64,000 nt of DNA from SZUA-35 sp964351995 (GTDB lineage: Bacteria; Actinomycetota; Acidimicrobiia; Acidimicrobiales; SZUA-35), in contig CAYGQE010000003.1 of NCBI GenBank assembly GCA_964351995.1, positions 1 to 64,000 of the forward strand, read 5' to 3'. How positions within the stretch are numbered: position 1 is the stretch's first letter; each line of letters begins with the position of its first letter. Below the pieces are notes generated by a model. That model was not told the origin of the DNA and did no database searches. It saw nothing but the letters and a program-made list of their open reading frames with translations. Of the stretch, positions 29,013 to 37,670 are shown piece by piece. The translations under genes and the position numbers were made by a program.

Positions 29013-29456
29013 ATGGGCACCGACGACCAGCGATTCCTGGAGGGCTACCTGCCTTACGTCCTTCGCAAAGCCGACCAGACGCTCTCGGCGCCGTTCTACT
29101 CATCGCTCGTGCAGCACGGAGTGTCGCGATCGGAATGGCGGGTTCTGGCCGTACTCGCCGAGCTCGGCCAATTGTCCGTGGTCGAGCTCGCCGAGGCGGC
29201 GCTGAGCCCGCAACCGACTGTCACCCACGCCGTCGCCCGCCTGGAGAAACGCAGCCTCGTCACTCGAGCAGTCGGTGAAACCGATCGACGCCAGCGCTTC
29301 GTGGCCATCACCGAATCGGGCGCCGCTCTGACCGAGGTCCTCGTCGCCGAGGCACGCCAGTTGTCCGAGCGGGCCCTTGACGGTGTCGGCGATCTCGCAA
29401 CGCTCGTTGGTCAACTCGAAAGACTCATCGGTCGTGTCGAGGCGAATCTCGCATGA
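29013..29456 (+). CDS. MarR-family regulator, probable kynurenine operon regulator
   Basis: 147 aa. Typical MarR winged helix: SRSEWRVLAVLAELGQLSVV, ALSPQPTVTHAVARLEKRSL, and the beta wing TRAVGETDRRQRFVAITESG. It sits 70 bp before the 3-hydroxyanthranilate dioxygenase gene in the same direction. It most likely controls the operon in response to a tryptophan or kynurenine metabolite (inference by position). Confidence 0.9.
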   Translation: MGTDDQRFLEGYLPYVLRKADQTLSAPFYSSLVQHGVSRSEWRVLAVLAELGQLSVVELAEAALSPQPTVTHAVARLEKRSLVTRAVGETDRRQRFVAITESGAALTEVLVAEARQLSERALDGVGDLATLVGQLERLIGRVEANLA

Positions 29457-29526
29457 CCTCGACGCATCACCGCGGCCCACGGGTGCGCTGCATTCATCGA
29501 CTCCGCCAACCCGCCAGGAGGCAGCC

Positions 29527-30081
29527 ATGAACGAATACGACCCGACGCCAGCGCTCCGTCGGCCCTTCAACCTGTCGAGGTGGATCGAGGACCATCGCGA
29601 AGAACTCGTTCCTCCCGTGGCAAACAAGCAGGTTTGGCGCGATGCCGACATGATCGTGATGATCGTCGGCGGCGGGAACGAACGAAATGACTTCCACGAT
29701 GATCCTCGCGAAGAATTCTTCTTCCAGATCAAGGGGGACATGAACCTCGTCATCTGGCCTGAAGCTGGTGCCAAGCCGCACGACATGCCGATCCGGGAAG
29801 GCGAGATCTACCTGTTGCCTCCTCACGTCCGGCACTCGCCTCAGCGTCCCGATCCGGATTCGATCGGTCTGGTCGTTGAATACCAACGAGACATCGGCGA
29901 ACTGGATGGTTTCGAATGGGCGTGTCCGAATTGCTCTCAGCTCGTGCATCGAGTCGAGCTCCAAGTGCAAGCAATCGACCGCGACCTTCCGCCGCTGTTC
30001 GCTGCTTTTCATACCGACGAAGCAGCTCGGACGTGTCCCAGCTGCGACACGATCCACCCCGGCAAGGAGGCGCGCCTGTGA
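29527..30081 (+). CDS. 3-hydroxyanthranilate 3,4-dioxygenase
   Basis: 184 aa (haaO/nbaC type). It opens the ring of 3-hydroxyanthranilate to 2-amino-3-carboxymuconate 6-semialdehyde. The cupin iron ligands are visible in NDFHDDPREEFFFQIKG (His, Glu) and LLPPHVRHSPQRP (His). The C-terminal rubredoxin-like pair CPNC...CPSC marks the bacterial subtype with a second iron site. The ATG at 29527 has a strong AGGAGG about 6 bp upstream. The stop overlaps the kynureninase start (GTGA). Confidence 0.96.
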   Translation: MNEYDPTPALRRPFNLSRWIEDHREELVPPVANKQVWRDADMIVMIVGGGNERNDFHDDPREEFFFQIKGDMNLVIWPEAGAKPHDMPIREGEIYLLPPHVRHSPQRPDPDSIGLVVEYQRDIGELDGFEWACPNCSQLVHRVELQVQAIDRDLPPLFAAFHTDEAARTCPSCDTIHPGKEARL

Positions 30082-31319
30082 GCGCCTCAACCGCGGCCGA
30101 GCTCGATGCCGCCGACCCTTTGGCGAGGTTCCGTGACGAGTTCGAGCTGCCCGCGGGCATCTACCTGGTCGGCAACTCGCTCGGCGCCATGCCGAAGCGA
30201 GCTCGGACGTTGGTATCGAACGAGCTCGACCGCTGGAGCACCCTCGGTGTGGAAGGACACTTCACCGGAGATCTGGCCTGGAAGGATTACCACGAGCTGC
30301 TGACCGAGCAACTGGCGGTGATCACCGGCGCCCGAGCAGACGAGGTGGTGGCCATGAATGCGCTCACCGTGAACCTGCACCTCTTGATGGTCAGCTTCTA
30401 TCAACCAACCGCTGAGCGGCACAAGATCCTCATCGAAAGCCACGCCTTTCCGTCAGACCACTTCGCCGCTGAATCCCAGATCCGCCAACGAGGGTTCGAC
30501 CCGACCGAGTCGCTGGTGCTGATTTCGCCCCGTGCCGGCGAAGACTCGCTTCGCCAGTCCGACATTCTGGCCACGATTGCCGAGCACGGTGACGAGCTCG
30601 CACTCGTCCTCCTGCCCGGCGTGCAGTACTACACCGGTCAGGTGCTCCCGATGGCCGAGATCGTGCAGGCGAGCCACGAGGTCGGCGCGATGGTCGGCTT
30701 CGACTTGGCTCATGCGGTTGGCAACATCGAGCTCTCCCTCCACGACTGGGGTGTCGACTTCGCCGCATGGTGTTCCTACAAGTACCTGAACAGCGGGCCC
30801 GGTGGTGTCGCCGGAGCATTTGTCCACGCACGGCACGTCGCCGACGACGCCCTTCCCAAGTTCATTGGATGGTGGGGGACCAGCGCCGACAGTCGCTTCG
30901 AGATGTCGACCGAGTTCGATGCGATTCCGACCGTCGAATCGTGGCAACTCTCGAACGCCCCGATCCTGCCGATGGCAGTCCTGCGAGCATCGCTCGACAT
31001 CGTCGAGACGGCAGGTGGCGTGTCGGCGCTTCGTCGCAAATCCGAGCGTCAGATCGAGTTCTTCGACCGCCGTCTGGCCGAGGTTCTCGGTGGGCGAGTG
31101 CGCAACATCACCCCTCAAGCACTTGGTGAGCGTGGCTGTCAGTACGCACTGCAGGTCACCAATGGCGACGGCAAGCGGGTGTACGACGCATTACAAGACG
31201 CCCGTGTCCTTTGCGATTGGCGGGAGCCGGATGTGATCAGAGTTGCGCCCGTACCGCTCTACAACTCGTTCGATGACATCGAACGATTCGTCCAGATTCT
31301 CGACGGGATCGTGCAGTGA
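30078..31319 (+). CDS. kynU: Kynureninase
   Basis: 413 aa, PLP enzyme that cleaves kynurenine and 3-hydroxykynurenine to (3-hydroxy)anthranilate and alanine. The GTG at 30078 overlaps the upstream stop and has AAGGAGG nearby. Typical text: GIYLVGNSLGAMP, VVAMNALTVNLHLLM, FDLAHAVGNIELSLHDWGVD, the PLP-lysine segment WCSYKYLNSGPGGV, and LRASLDIVETAGG. Coupled downstream to kmo by GTGA. Confidence 0.96.
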   Translation: MSASTAAELDAADPLARFRDEFELPAGIYLVGNSLGAMPKRARTLVSNELDRWSTLGVEGHFTGDLAWKDYHELLTEQLAVITGARADEVVAMNALTVNLHLLMVSFYQPTAERHKILIESHAFPSDHFAAESQIRQRGFDPTESLVLISPRAGEDSLRQSDILATIAEHGDELALVLLPGVQYYTGQVLPMAEIVQASHEVGAMVGFDLAHAVGNIELSLHDWGVDFAAWCSYKYLNSGPGGVAGAFVHARHVADDALPKFIGWWGTSADSRFEMSTEFDAIPTVESWQLSNAPILPMAVLRASLDIVETAGGVSALRRKSERQIEFFDRRLAEVLGGRVRNITPQALGERGCQYALQVTNGDGKRVYDALQDARVLCDWREPDVIRVAPVPLYNSFDDIERFVQILDGIVQ

Positions 31320-32665
31320 CGGCCTCGATGGTCATCGCCGGGGCCGGACAGGCCGGAGCCTTGCTTGCGATCTACCTGGCTCGTGAGGGCCACGATGTGA
31401 CGATCTACGAGAGCCGCCCAGATCTTCGCCGGACCGACATCGACGCTGGCCGCTCGATCAACCTCGCGCTGGCGACGCGGGGCATCGTCCCGCTGATCGA
31501 TGTCGGCGTGATCGACAAGGTCGACGAGATCACGATCCCGATGCGGGGCCGTATGGTCCACGCAACCGGAGACGCCGACCCCGCACTGCAGCCCTACGGT
31601 CGCAAGCGTCACGAGGTCATCCACTCGGTGTCTCGAACCGACCTGAACGCCATCTTGTTGGACGCTGCGGAAGCCACTGGTCGAGTCACGATCGAGTTCG
31701 ACGTACGCATCGAATCGGTCGACCTTGACGAGTCTGTCCTGCATTTCACCAATGGTCGGAGCGAACCCTTCGGTGTGCTGTTCGGAGCCGATGGTGCCGG
31801 CTCCCGAGTGCGAGCGGCGCTGGCCGAGAAGCAGGCCTGCACGTTTGCCACCGAGTGGCTGGACCACTCCTACAAAGAGCTCACGCTGCCTCCCGCCGCC
31901 GATGGCAGCCATCAGCTCGACCCGAACGCTTTGCACATCTGGCCTCGCGGTGAGTTCATGCTGATTGCCCTCGCAAACCCCGAAGGCGACTTCACCATCA
32001 CGCTCTTTGCCCCGACGACGACATTCGATGCACTGACGTCGGCCGAGGAGATCAACCGGTTCTTCGACACCGAGTTCGCCGACTTCGCAGCGCTCGTTCC
32101 CGATCTTGCGACGCAATACCTGAACAACCCGACCGGTCCGCTCGGGACCATGAGGGCGAGCGGCTGGAGTTACCGAGACAAGGCGGTGTTGGTTGGCGAT
32201 GCCGCCCACGCCATCGTGCCGTTCCACGGTCAAGGGATGAATGCGGCAATGGAATCGGCCAGAGCCCTCCATCGGCACATGGCTGCATCGCCAACCGATC
32301 TCGCCGCGGCGTTCAGCGCTTACGAACGAGAGCGGAAGCCAGACGCCGATGCCATTGCCGACATGGCCTTGCAGAACTACATCGAGATGCGAGCCGGGGT
32401 CATCGACCCAGACTATGTGGCAAAGCGAGCGCTCGCTCTGGAACTCGAACAACGGCACCCCGCGCATTTGAGTCCTCGCTACAACATGGTCATGTTCTCG
32501 ACCATGCCGTATGCAGAAGCCCAATCGAGGGCCGATGCGCAGGCAGAGATCATCGCCGCTGCGATCGCTGATCCGGCGGTCGATGTCGATGGCCTCGTGC
32601 GGGCCCTTCCCGAACTGCCCGAACTCGATCTGCTGGCCGACCCAACCGTGTTGTCGGTCTCGTGA
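31316..32665 (+). CDS. kmo: Kynurenine 3-monooxygenase
   Basis: 449 aa FAD monooxygenase that hydroxylates kynurenine at C3. FAD motif IAGAGQAGALLAIYL at the N-terminus, GRSINLALATRG, FGADGAGSRVRAAL and the second FAD motif VLVGDAAHAIVPFHGQGMN. GTG start overlapping kynU. Presence of this enzyme commits the pathway to 3-hydroxyanthranilate instead of anthranilate. Confidence 0.95.
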   Translation: MTASMVIAGAGQAGALLAIYLAREGHDVTIYESRPDLRRTDIDAGRSINLALATRGIVPLIDVGVIDKVDEITIPMRGRMVHATGDADPALQPYGRKRHEVIHSVSRTDLNAILLDAAEATGRVTIEFDVRIESVDLDESVLHFTNGRSEPFGVLFGADGAGSRVRAALAEKQACTFATEWLDHSYKELTLPPAADGSHQLDPNALHIWPRGEFMLIALANPEGDFTITLFAPTTTFDALTSAEEINRFFDTEFADFAALVPDLATQYLNNPTGPLGTMRASGWSYRDKAVLVGDAAHAIVPFHGQGMNAAMESARALHRHMAASPTDLAAAFSAYERERKPDADAIADMALQNYIEMRAGVIDPDYVAKRALALELEQRHPAHLSPRYNMVMFSTMPYAEAQSRADAQAEIIAAAIADPAVDVDGLVRALPELPELDLLADPTVLSVS

Positions 32666-32690
32666 GGACGCCCACATGAGGACGCCCACA
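32663..32690 (+). repeat. 14-bp tandem duplication over the kynA ribosome-binding region
   Basis: TGAGGACGCCCACA occurs twice in direct succession, followed by TGAG. The first unit begins with the kmo stop codon, and the second ends on the A of the kynA ATG. The duplication creates two GAGG sites and two ATGs. Confidence 0.9.
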
Positions 32691-32693
32691 TGA
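32676..32693 (+). other. Five-codon mini reading frame overlapping the kynA start
   Basis: The ATG created by the upstream repeat unit encodes MRTPT and then TGA. That TGA overlaps the kynA start as ATGA. It could be a re-initiation leader or only a by-product of the duplication. Confidence 0.35.
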
Positions 32694-33502
32694 GCCTTCC
32701 ATTCGAGAACGACGACGACTTCACCTACGCCAGCTACCTCATGATCCCCGAGCTGCTCTCGCTGCAGCAATGCGTCTCGGTCGATCCCGAGACCGGCCGT
32801 CCCGAGCACGACGAGACGCTGTTCATCGTGATCCACCAGGTCTACGAGTTGTGGTTCAAGCAGATGCTGCACGAGCTCGATCTGATCGTGGTGCAGTTGA
32901 ACGAGCACAAAGTGGGGGCGGCCAGCAATCACCTCAAGCGGGTGTTGAAGATTCTCAAGACGCTGGTCGGGCAGATCGACATTCTCGAGACGATGACACC
33001 GGCGGAGTTCGCCAGCTTCCGATCGTTTCTCGCCAACGCCAGCGGGTTCCAATCTGCTCAATTCCGTGAGCTCGAATTCATTCTCGGCATCAAAGACCGA
33101 ATCCAACTCGAGTGGTTCACCGGAGCTGAGGGCGAACGGCTGGCAGCCAGGCACGCAGCACCCACCCTGTGGGATGCGTTCGTGCGCGTACTCGACCGCG
33201 ACGGCTTCGACGTTCCAGACGAGGTGCTCGCCCGAGACGTCAGCCAGCCCGTCACACCGAACGAAGCACTGCAGGAAACGATCATTGCCCGCTACGGCGA
33301 CGAGCGCTTCGCTGGCCTTTGCGAGACGCTCACCGATCTCGACGAAGGCCTTCAGGAGTGGCGCTATCGCCATGTCATGATGGTGCGCCGCACCATCGGA
33401 ACCAAGATGGGCACGGGGGGATCTGACGGCGCCTCGTACCTCGCAAGCACGCTCTTCCAGCCGGCGTTCCCCGATCTGTGGGCGATCCGGACCAACTTCT
33501 GA
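32690..33502 (+). CDS. kynA: Tryptophan 2,3-dioxygenase
   Basis: 270 aa heme dioxygenase that opens the indole ring of tryptophan to N-formylkynurenine, the first pathway step. Signature segments: FTYASYLMIPELLSLQ, HQVYELWFKQMLHELD, SGFQSAQFRELEFILG, and the heme-His region RHVMMVRRTIGTKMGTGGSDG. It starts after the tandem repeat at 32663. Its stop overlaps the aldehyde dehydrogenase start (TGATG). Confidence 0.97.
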   Translation: MSLPFENDDDFTYASYLMIPELLSLQQCVSVDPETGRPEHDETLFIVIHQVYELWFKQMLHELDLIVVQLNEHKVGAASNHLKRVLKILKTLVGQIDILETMTPAEFASFRSFLANASGFQSAQFRELEFILGIKDRIQLEWFTGAEGERLAARHAAPTLWDAFVRVLDRDGFDVPDEVLARDVSQPVTPNEALQETIIARYGDERFAGLCETLTDLDEGLQEWRYRHVMMVRRTIGTKMGTGGSDGASYLASTLFQPAFPDLWAIRTNF

Positions 33503-34968
33503 TGCCGGCCACCACGCCCAAGGGCAGCTCGATGCACACCTATCCGAAGCTCCAGCTCTACATCAACGGGTCGTGGCGGACGACCACCGACGATCTTGCG
33601 GTGATCAACCCAGCCACCGAAGAAGCGATCGGACGAGTCCCAGTTGCCCAACGGCAAGACCTCGACGATGCGCTTGCCGCCGCGGTCGACGGGTTTGCGG
33701 TGTGGAGCCGGACCTCACCCAAAGACCGAGCCGATCTGATTCGGGCGGCATCCAATCTGTTGCGAGAGCGGCAAGACGTCATCGCGCACTCGATCACGCT
33801 CGAGCACGGCAAGCCGTTTGCTCAGGCGAAGGCCGAGGTGATCCGCGGCTGTGAGTTCTTCGAGTGGGATGCAGGCGAGGCCACCCGCACCTATGGCCGA
33901 GTGATTCCGAGCGGCCCAGGCGTGAAGTACATCGTGCATCACCAGGCGATCGGTCCGGTCGCAGCGTTCTCACCGTGGAACTTCCCGATGAGCCAGCCAG
34001 CCAGGAAGATCGCTGGCGCCGTTGCTTCCGGGTGTTCGATCATCCTGAAGGCAGCAGAGGAAACACCGGCCGGAGCGATGCACGTCGCGCAAGCATTCCA
34101 CGATGCTGGGCTGCCTGCGGGTGTCTTGAATCTCGTCTTCGGCGTTCCCGCCGACATTTCCGGGTATCTGATTCCGAACGACGCGATCAAGATGGTTGCC
34201 TTCACCGGGTCGACCTCAGTTGGACGCCACCTCACCACTCTTGCTTCTGAACACATGACCCCTGTCCTGATGGAGTTGGGCGGCCACGCGCCGGTGATTG
34301 TGTGCGAGGACACCGACGTGCAGAGTGCCGGCATCTCCTCGGCCATTCGAGCCATGCGCAATGCGGGTCAGGTGTGCACCTCGCCGACGAGGTTCTTCGT
34401 CCACGAGGCCGTCTTCGACGAGTTCCTCGATGTGATGACAAGGCGCACTGCCGAGACCATCGTGGGTGACGGCATGGAACCAGGTGTTGAGATGGGGCCG
34501 CTGGCCAACGACCGCCGCGTCGCTGCCCTGACTGAGTTGGTCGATGACGCCGTTGTCGCCGGAGGTGACCTGTGCACCGGCGGCCGCCGCATCGACCGGC
34601 GGGGATACTTCTTCGAGCCGACCGTGCTGGCCAACGTGCCCGACCACGCTCGCATCATGCAGGAGGAGCCATTCGGTCCCATCGCCATCGTCAACTCGGT
34701 CAGCTCGCTCGATCAAGCGATCGAGCAGGCCAACGCCGTGCCGTACGGGCTTGCGGCCTACGGCTTCACCAACCGCGCCGACTACGCCGACGAAATGATC
34801 GAGCGGGTCGAGGCCGGAAATCTGTCGATCAACACACTCGAGGCGTCACTGCCGGAAACCCCGTTCGGGGGAGTGAAGTCGAGCGGCTACGGCAGAGAGG
34901 GCGGCACCGAAGGGCTCCACCACTACACGGTGACCAAGAACGTCTCCCACAGCATCACGATCGTCTGA
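33502..34968 (+). CDS. NAD(P)-dependent aldehyde dehydrogenase of the kynurenine operon
   Basis: 488 aa from the ATG at 33502, which overlaps the kynA stop. ALDH text: FSPWNFPMSQPARKIA, FTGSTSVGRHL, the catalytic Glu in LMELGGHAPVIV and Cys in RNAGQVCTSPTR, and EEPFGPIAIV. In known tryptophan catabolism an ALDH oxidises 2-aminomuconate semialdehyde after a decarboxylase has acted. No decarboxylase of that family is encoded in this window, so the true substrate may instead be the carboxylated semialdehyde or a later aldehyde. Confidence 0.9.
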   Translation: MPATTPKGSSMHTYPKLQLYINGSWRTTTDDLAVINPATEEAIGRVPVAQRQDLDDALAAAVDGFAVWSRTSPKDRADLIRAASNLLRERQDVIAHSITLEHGKPFAQAKAEVIRGCEFFEWDAGEATRTYGRVIPSGPGVKYIVHHQAIGPVAAFSPWNFPMSQPARKIAGAVASGCSIILKAAEETPAGAMHVAQAFHDAGLPAGVLNLVFGVPADISGYLIPNDAIKMVAFTGSTSVGRHLTTLASEHMTPVLMELGGHAPVIVCEDTDVQSAGISSAIRAMRNAGQVCTSPTRFFVHEAVFDEFLDVMTRRTAETIVGDGMEPGVEMGPLANDRRVAALTELVDDAVVAGGDLCTGGRRIDRRGYFFEPTVLANVPDHARIMQEEPFGPIAIVNSVSSLDQAIEQANAVPYGLAAYGFTNRADYADEMIERVEAGNLSINTLEASLPETPFGGVKSSGYGREGGTEGLHHYTVTKNVSHSITIV

Positions 34969-34988
34969 AGCACTCGGAAGGACTCACC

Positions 34989-35942
34989 ATGAACTACGAG
35001 CGAAGCGACGCCAAGGCGTACGCCAAGCAGAACATGAAGGGCATCTGGGCCGCAGCGCTGATGCCCTTCACCCCAGATCACGTCATCGACGAGGACGGCT
35101 TTCGCCAGAACGTGCATCACTGGATTCATGAACTCGGCATCGAGGGATTGTTCGTCACCGGCAAGCAGGGCGAGTTCTTCTCGATGACGCTCGAGGAGCG
35201 GAAACGCTCGTTCGAGCTTGCCGCCGAGGCAACGGGCGACGGCGGCTACACGATCACGTCATGTTCTGATCAGAACATGGACGTGGTGCTCGATCTGGCC
35301 AGGCATTCCCAAGAGGTCGGCGCCGACTACATCGTGGTGCACGCTCCGGCGTTGCACTTCCAAACCGAGTACGACGAGACGCTCTACCGCTATTACAAGA
35401 CCATCGCCGACAGCGTCGACATCGGTATCGCCCTCTGGAGCCACCCGGCCAGCGGCTATTTGATGTCTCCCGAGCTCTGCAACCGGCTCGCTGACATCGA
35501 GAACGTTGTCGCCATCAAGTACAGCGTGCCCCGACCGCTGTACACCGAGCTCACGGCACTGGCCTCGGATCGCATTCACGTCAGCACAGCATCAGAGCCC
35601 GAGTGGCTCGAGAACATCCTCGAACTGAACTGGAAGCTGTATCTCTGTTCTTCACCCCCGTTCTTGTTGCAGTCGGCCAAAGATCGTCGGATGCACGACT
35701 ACACCCAGGCTGCGTTTGCCGGTCGTGCTGACGAAGCCAAGGCGATCAGCGCCAGCCTCGATCCGGTGAGAGAGGCGCTGTGGGGTACCCGGCCGCCCGA
35801 GAAGCCGCATGCGCACCAGAAGTATTGGCAGGAGCTGCTCGGCCAGGTCGGTGGCGCCGTCCGAGCACCTCTGCTCGAACTCACCGATGACGAGAAGGCG
35901 GTCACTCGCGAAGCGTTCGAGGCATGCGGTTTGGAAGTCTGA
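34989..35942 (+). CDS. DapA-family aldolase/lyase of the kynurenine operon
   Basis: 317 aa TIM-barrel protein of the dihydrodipicolinate synthase/N-acetylneuraminate lyase family. ALMPFTPDHVIDEDGF starts the barrel, the substrate loop reads TGKQGEFFSM where DapA has GTTGE-type text, and the Schiff-base Lys is in NVVAIKYSVP. The family makes or breaks C-C bonds next to a 2-oxo acid, or hydrates and decarboxylates. The altered loop argues against lysine biosynthesis. Inside this operon it probably acts on a ring-cleavage product. ATG at 34989 with GGAAGGA upstream. The stop overlaps the next start (TGATG). Confidence 0.87.
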   Translation: MNYERSDAKAYAKQNMKGIWAAALMPFTPDHVIDEDGFRQNVHHWIHELGIEGLFVTGKQGEFFSMTLEERKRSFELAAEATGDGGYTITSCSDQNMDVVLDLARHSQEVGADYIVVHAPALHFQTEYDETLYRYYKTIADSVDIGIALWSHPASGYLMSPELCNRLADIENVVAIKYSVPRPLYTELTALASDRIHVSTASEPEWLENILELNWKLYLCSSPPFLLQSAKDRRMHDYTQAAFAGRADEAKAISASLDPVREALWGTRPPEKPHAHQKYWQELLGQVGGAVRAPLLELTDDEKAVTREAFEACGLEV

Positions 35943-36900
35943 TGACGACCGAGCCGATGCGTCTGGTGTTCGTCGGGTGGGGAGCGATCGCGCAGAGTGC
36001 GGCCGGACTCATGACCGAGTCGGCCATCGAGATCGTCGCAGTGGCGAAGCGGGAACTGTCTGTGCCGTTCGCTACGTTGCCCGCTGGTGCCCGCCTGATC
36101 AGTGACCCTTCCGAGCTGGCGACGCTGACCCCGGACGTGGTTGCTGAGGCCGCAGGCATGGGCAGTGTCAGCGACTGGGGACATGCCGCGCTCGAAGCCG
36201 GAGCTGACTTCATCGTTTCCTCGGTGTCGGCGNNNNNNNNNNNNNNNNNNNNNNNNNNNNNNNNNNNNNNNNNNNNNNNNNNNNNNNNNNNNNNNNNNNN
36301 NNNNNNNNNNNNNNNNNNNNNNNNNNNNNNNNGGGACATGCCGCGCTCGAAGCCGGAGCTGACTTCATCGTTTCCTCGGTGTCGGCGCTCGCCGACAGCG
36401 GCCTGCTCGCGTCGCTGCGCGAGACCGCCGAGCGCACCGGAGCACAGGTCGTGATCCAGCCCGGCGCGTTGGCCGGGGTCGAGGCCTTGGCCGCTGCACG
36501 GTTGATGGGCATCTCCGAGGTCGAGCACCGCATCGTGAAGCCCCCGAGGGCATGGAGAGGGACCCCAGCGGCCAACTCGCACGACCTGGAGGCGATGACC
36601 ACCGTGCAGGTGCTGTTCAGCGCCAATGCGGCGGAAACGGCGCTCGCGTTCCCGAAGAACGCCAATGTCGCAATGACCACGGCGCTCGCTGGTATCGGCC
36701 CCGAGGCAACCAAGGTGACCCTCGTGGCTGATCCTGCAGCTACGACGAACCGACACGAGCTACGAGCTCGCGGTGTGTTCGGGCGGCTCGACGTCGTCGT
36801 CGCCAACAATCCGCTTCCTGCCAATCCGAAGACCTCGGCGATGGCGGCGCTGAGCCTCGTCCGGTGCATCGAGAATCGCGTCGCCGCGATCGTGATCTGA
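35942..36900 (+). CDS. L-aspartate dehydrogenase-like (NadX family) protein, interrupted by an assembly gap
   Basis: If the 100 N and one copy of the flanking 55-bp repeat are removed, the frame closes to exactly 267 codons plus stop, the usual NadX length. Family text is clear on both sides: FVGWGAIAQSAAGLM, EAAGMGSVSDWGHAALEAG, SSVSALADSGLL, QPGALAGVEALAAARL, KPPRAWRGTP, FPKNANVAMTTALAGIG, RHELRARGVFG and NPKTSAMAAL. The gene is therefore intact. Family members interconvert L-aspartate and iminoaspartate with NAD(P). Here it is locked between a DapA-like aldolase and a formamidase, so either iminoaspartate/NAD synthesis or deamination of an aminomuconate-like intermediate is possible. Confidence 0.88.
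36178..36232 (+). repeat. 55-bp direct repeat, left copy (contig end)
   Basis: Identical to 36333-36387 on the other side of the N run. The length of 55 equals a common de Bruijn k-mer size, so the two contig ends most likely share one k-mer and the repeat is not biological. Confidence 0.85.
36233..36332. other. Scaffold gap of exactly 100 N
   Basis: A run of 100 undetermined bases between two copies of a 55-bp sequence. Merging the copies restores an uninterrupted NadX-family gene, so the true gap length is probably minus 55 bp (overlap). Confidence 0.95.
36333..36387 (+). repeat. 55-bp direct repeat, right copy (contig end)
   Basis: Same 55 bases as 36178-36232. See that entry. Confidence 0.85.
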
Positions 36901-36907
36901 CAGCGAC

Positions 36908-37657
36908 ATGGCCGATGCAATCGACATGCAGCGAGTCCGGTACGGAACTGACCTCGATCAGTTCGTCGACGTCTATCGCCCCGAGGCCGAGCCATGCGGC
37001 ACGATCGTGTCCATCCACGGCGGCTATTGGCGGTCTCGCTACGGGCTCGACCTGAACGAGCCGATGTGTGCTCACATGGCGGCTCGCGGCTGGACCGTGA
37101 TCAACATCGAATACCGGCGGGTCGAACCCGACCGCTTCGGCGTGTGGCCGTCGATGAGTGCGGATGTTCTGGCCGCCTGCTCGCTCGAAGCGGCCGCGCA
37201 CGGGCCAAGGGTCGTGGTCGGTCACTCGGCTGGCGGACATCTCGCTCTCTGGGCTGCGGCCCACGTAACGGTTGATGCCGTCGTCGCACTTGCACCGGTG
37301 GCCGACTTGGCGTTTGCCGATGAACAAGGCCTGAGCGACCACGCAGTCCGAGAACTGCTTGGTCAGCCATTCGACAAATCCCAGCGAGATCATCTCGAGG
37401 CGTCACCGCAACACATGCTGCCAATCGGTTGCCCCCAACTCGTTGTGCACGGCACTGCAGACGTCAACGTTCCCTTCGAGTTGTCACGCAACTATGTCAG
37501 CGCTGCTCGGGCCGCTGGTGACGGTGCGGAGCTGCTCGATCCCGACGGTGTTGATCATTTCGACATCATCGATCCCACCCACTCGATCTGGCGGGCGATC
37601 GACCATCAGCTCGACCAATGGCTCACTGCTGGTTTCGGCCCACAGACAGGGGTGTGA
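36908..37657 (+). CDS. Kynurenine formamidase-like alpha/beta hydrolase
   Basis: 249 aa. VSIHGGYWRSRYGLDLN carries the HGGYW oxyanion motif of the AFMID/arylformamidase type. The nucleophile elbow is VGHSAGGHLALWAA, LVVHGTADVNVPF gives the acid residue, and DHFDIIDP gives the His. It would hydrolyse N-formylkynurenine to kynurenine, the only step not covered by other genes of the operon. It is the eukaryote-like alpha/beta-hydrolase type and not the metal-dependent KynB. It lies 7 bp after the NadX-like gene. Confidence 0.88.
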   Translation: MADAIDMQRVRYGTDLDQFVDVYRPEAEPCGTIVSIHGGYWRSRYGLDLNEPMCAHMAARGWTVINIEYRRVEPDRFGVWPSMSADVLAACSLEAAAHGPRVVVGHSAGGHLALWAAAHVTVDAVVALAPVADLAFADEQGLSDHAVRELLGQPFDKSQRDHLEASPQHMLPIGCPQLVVHGTADVNVPFELSRNYVSAARAAGDGAELLDPDGVDHFDIIDPTHSIWRAIDHQLDQWLTAGFGPQTGV

Positions 37658-37670
37658 GTAGGGTCTGGAA

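Noticed and set aside
31259..33373. 704-codon open frame on the minus strand
   Set aside because: It lies fully antisense to kynU, kmo and kynA, whose motifs are unambiguous. Long antisense frames are expected at this GC content, and the translation has no recognisable domain.
36178..36387. 55-bp direct repeat as a mobile-element target duplication or recombination site
   Set aside because: It flanks exactly 100 N and collapsing it restores a gene, so an assembly overlap explains it.
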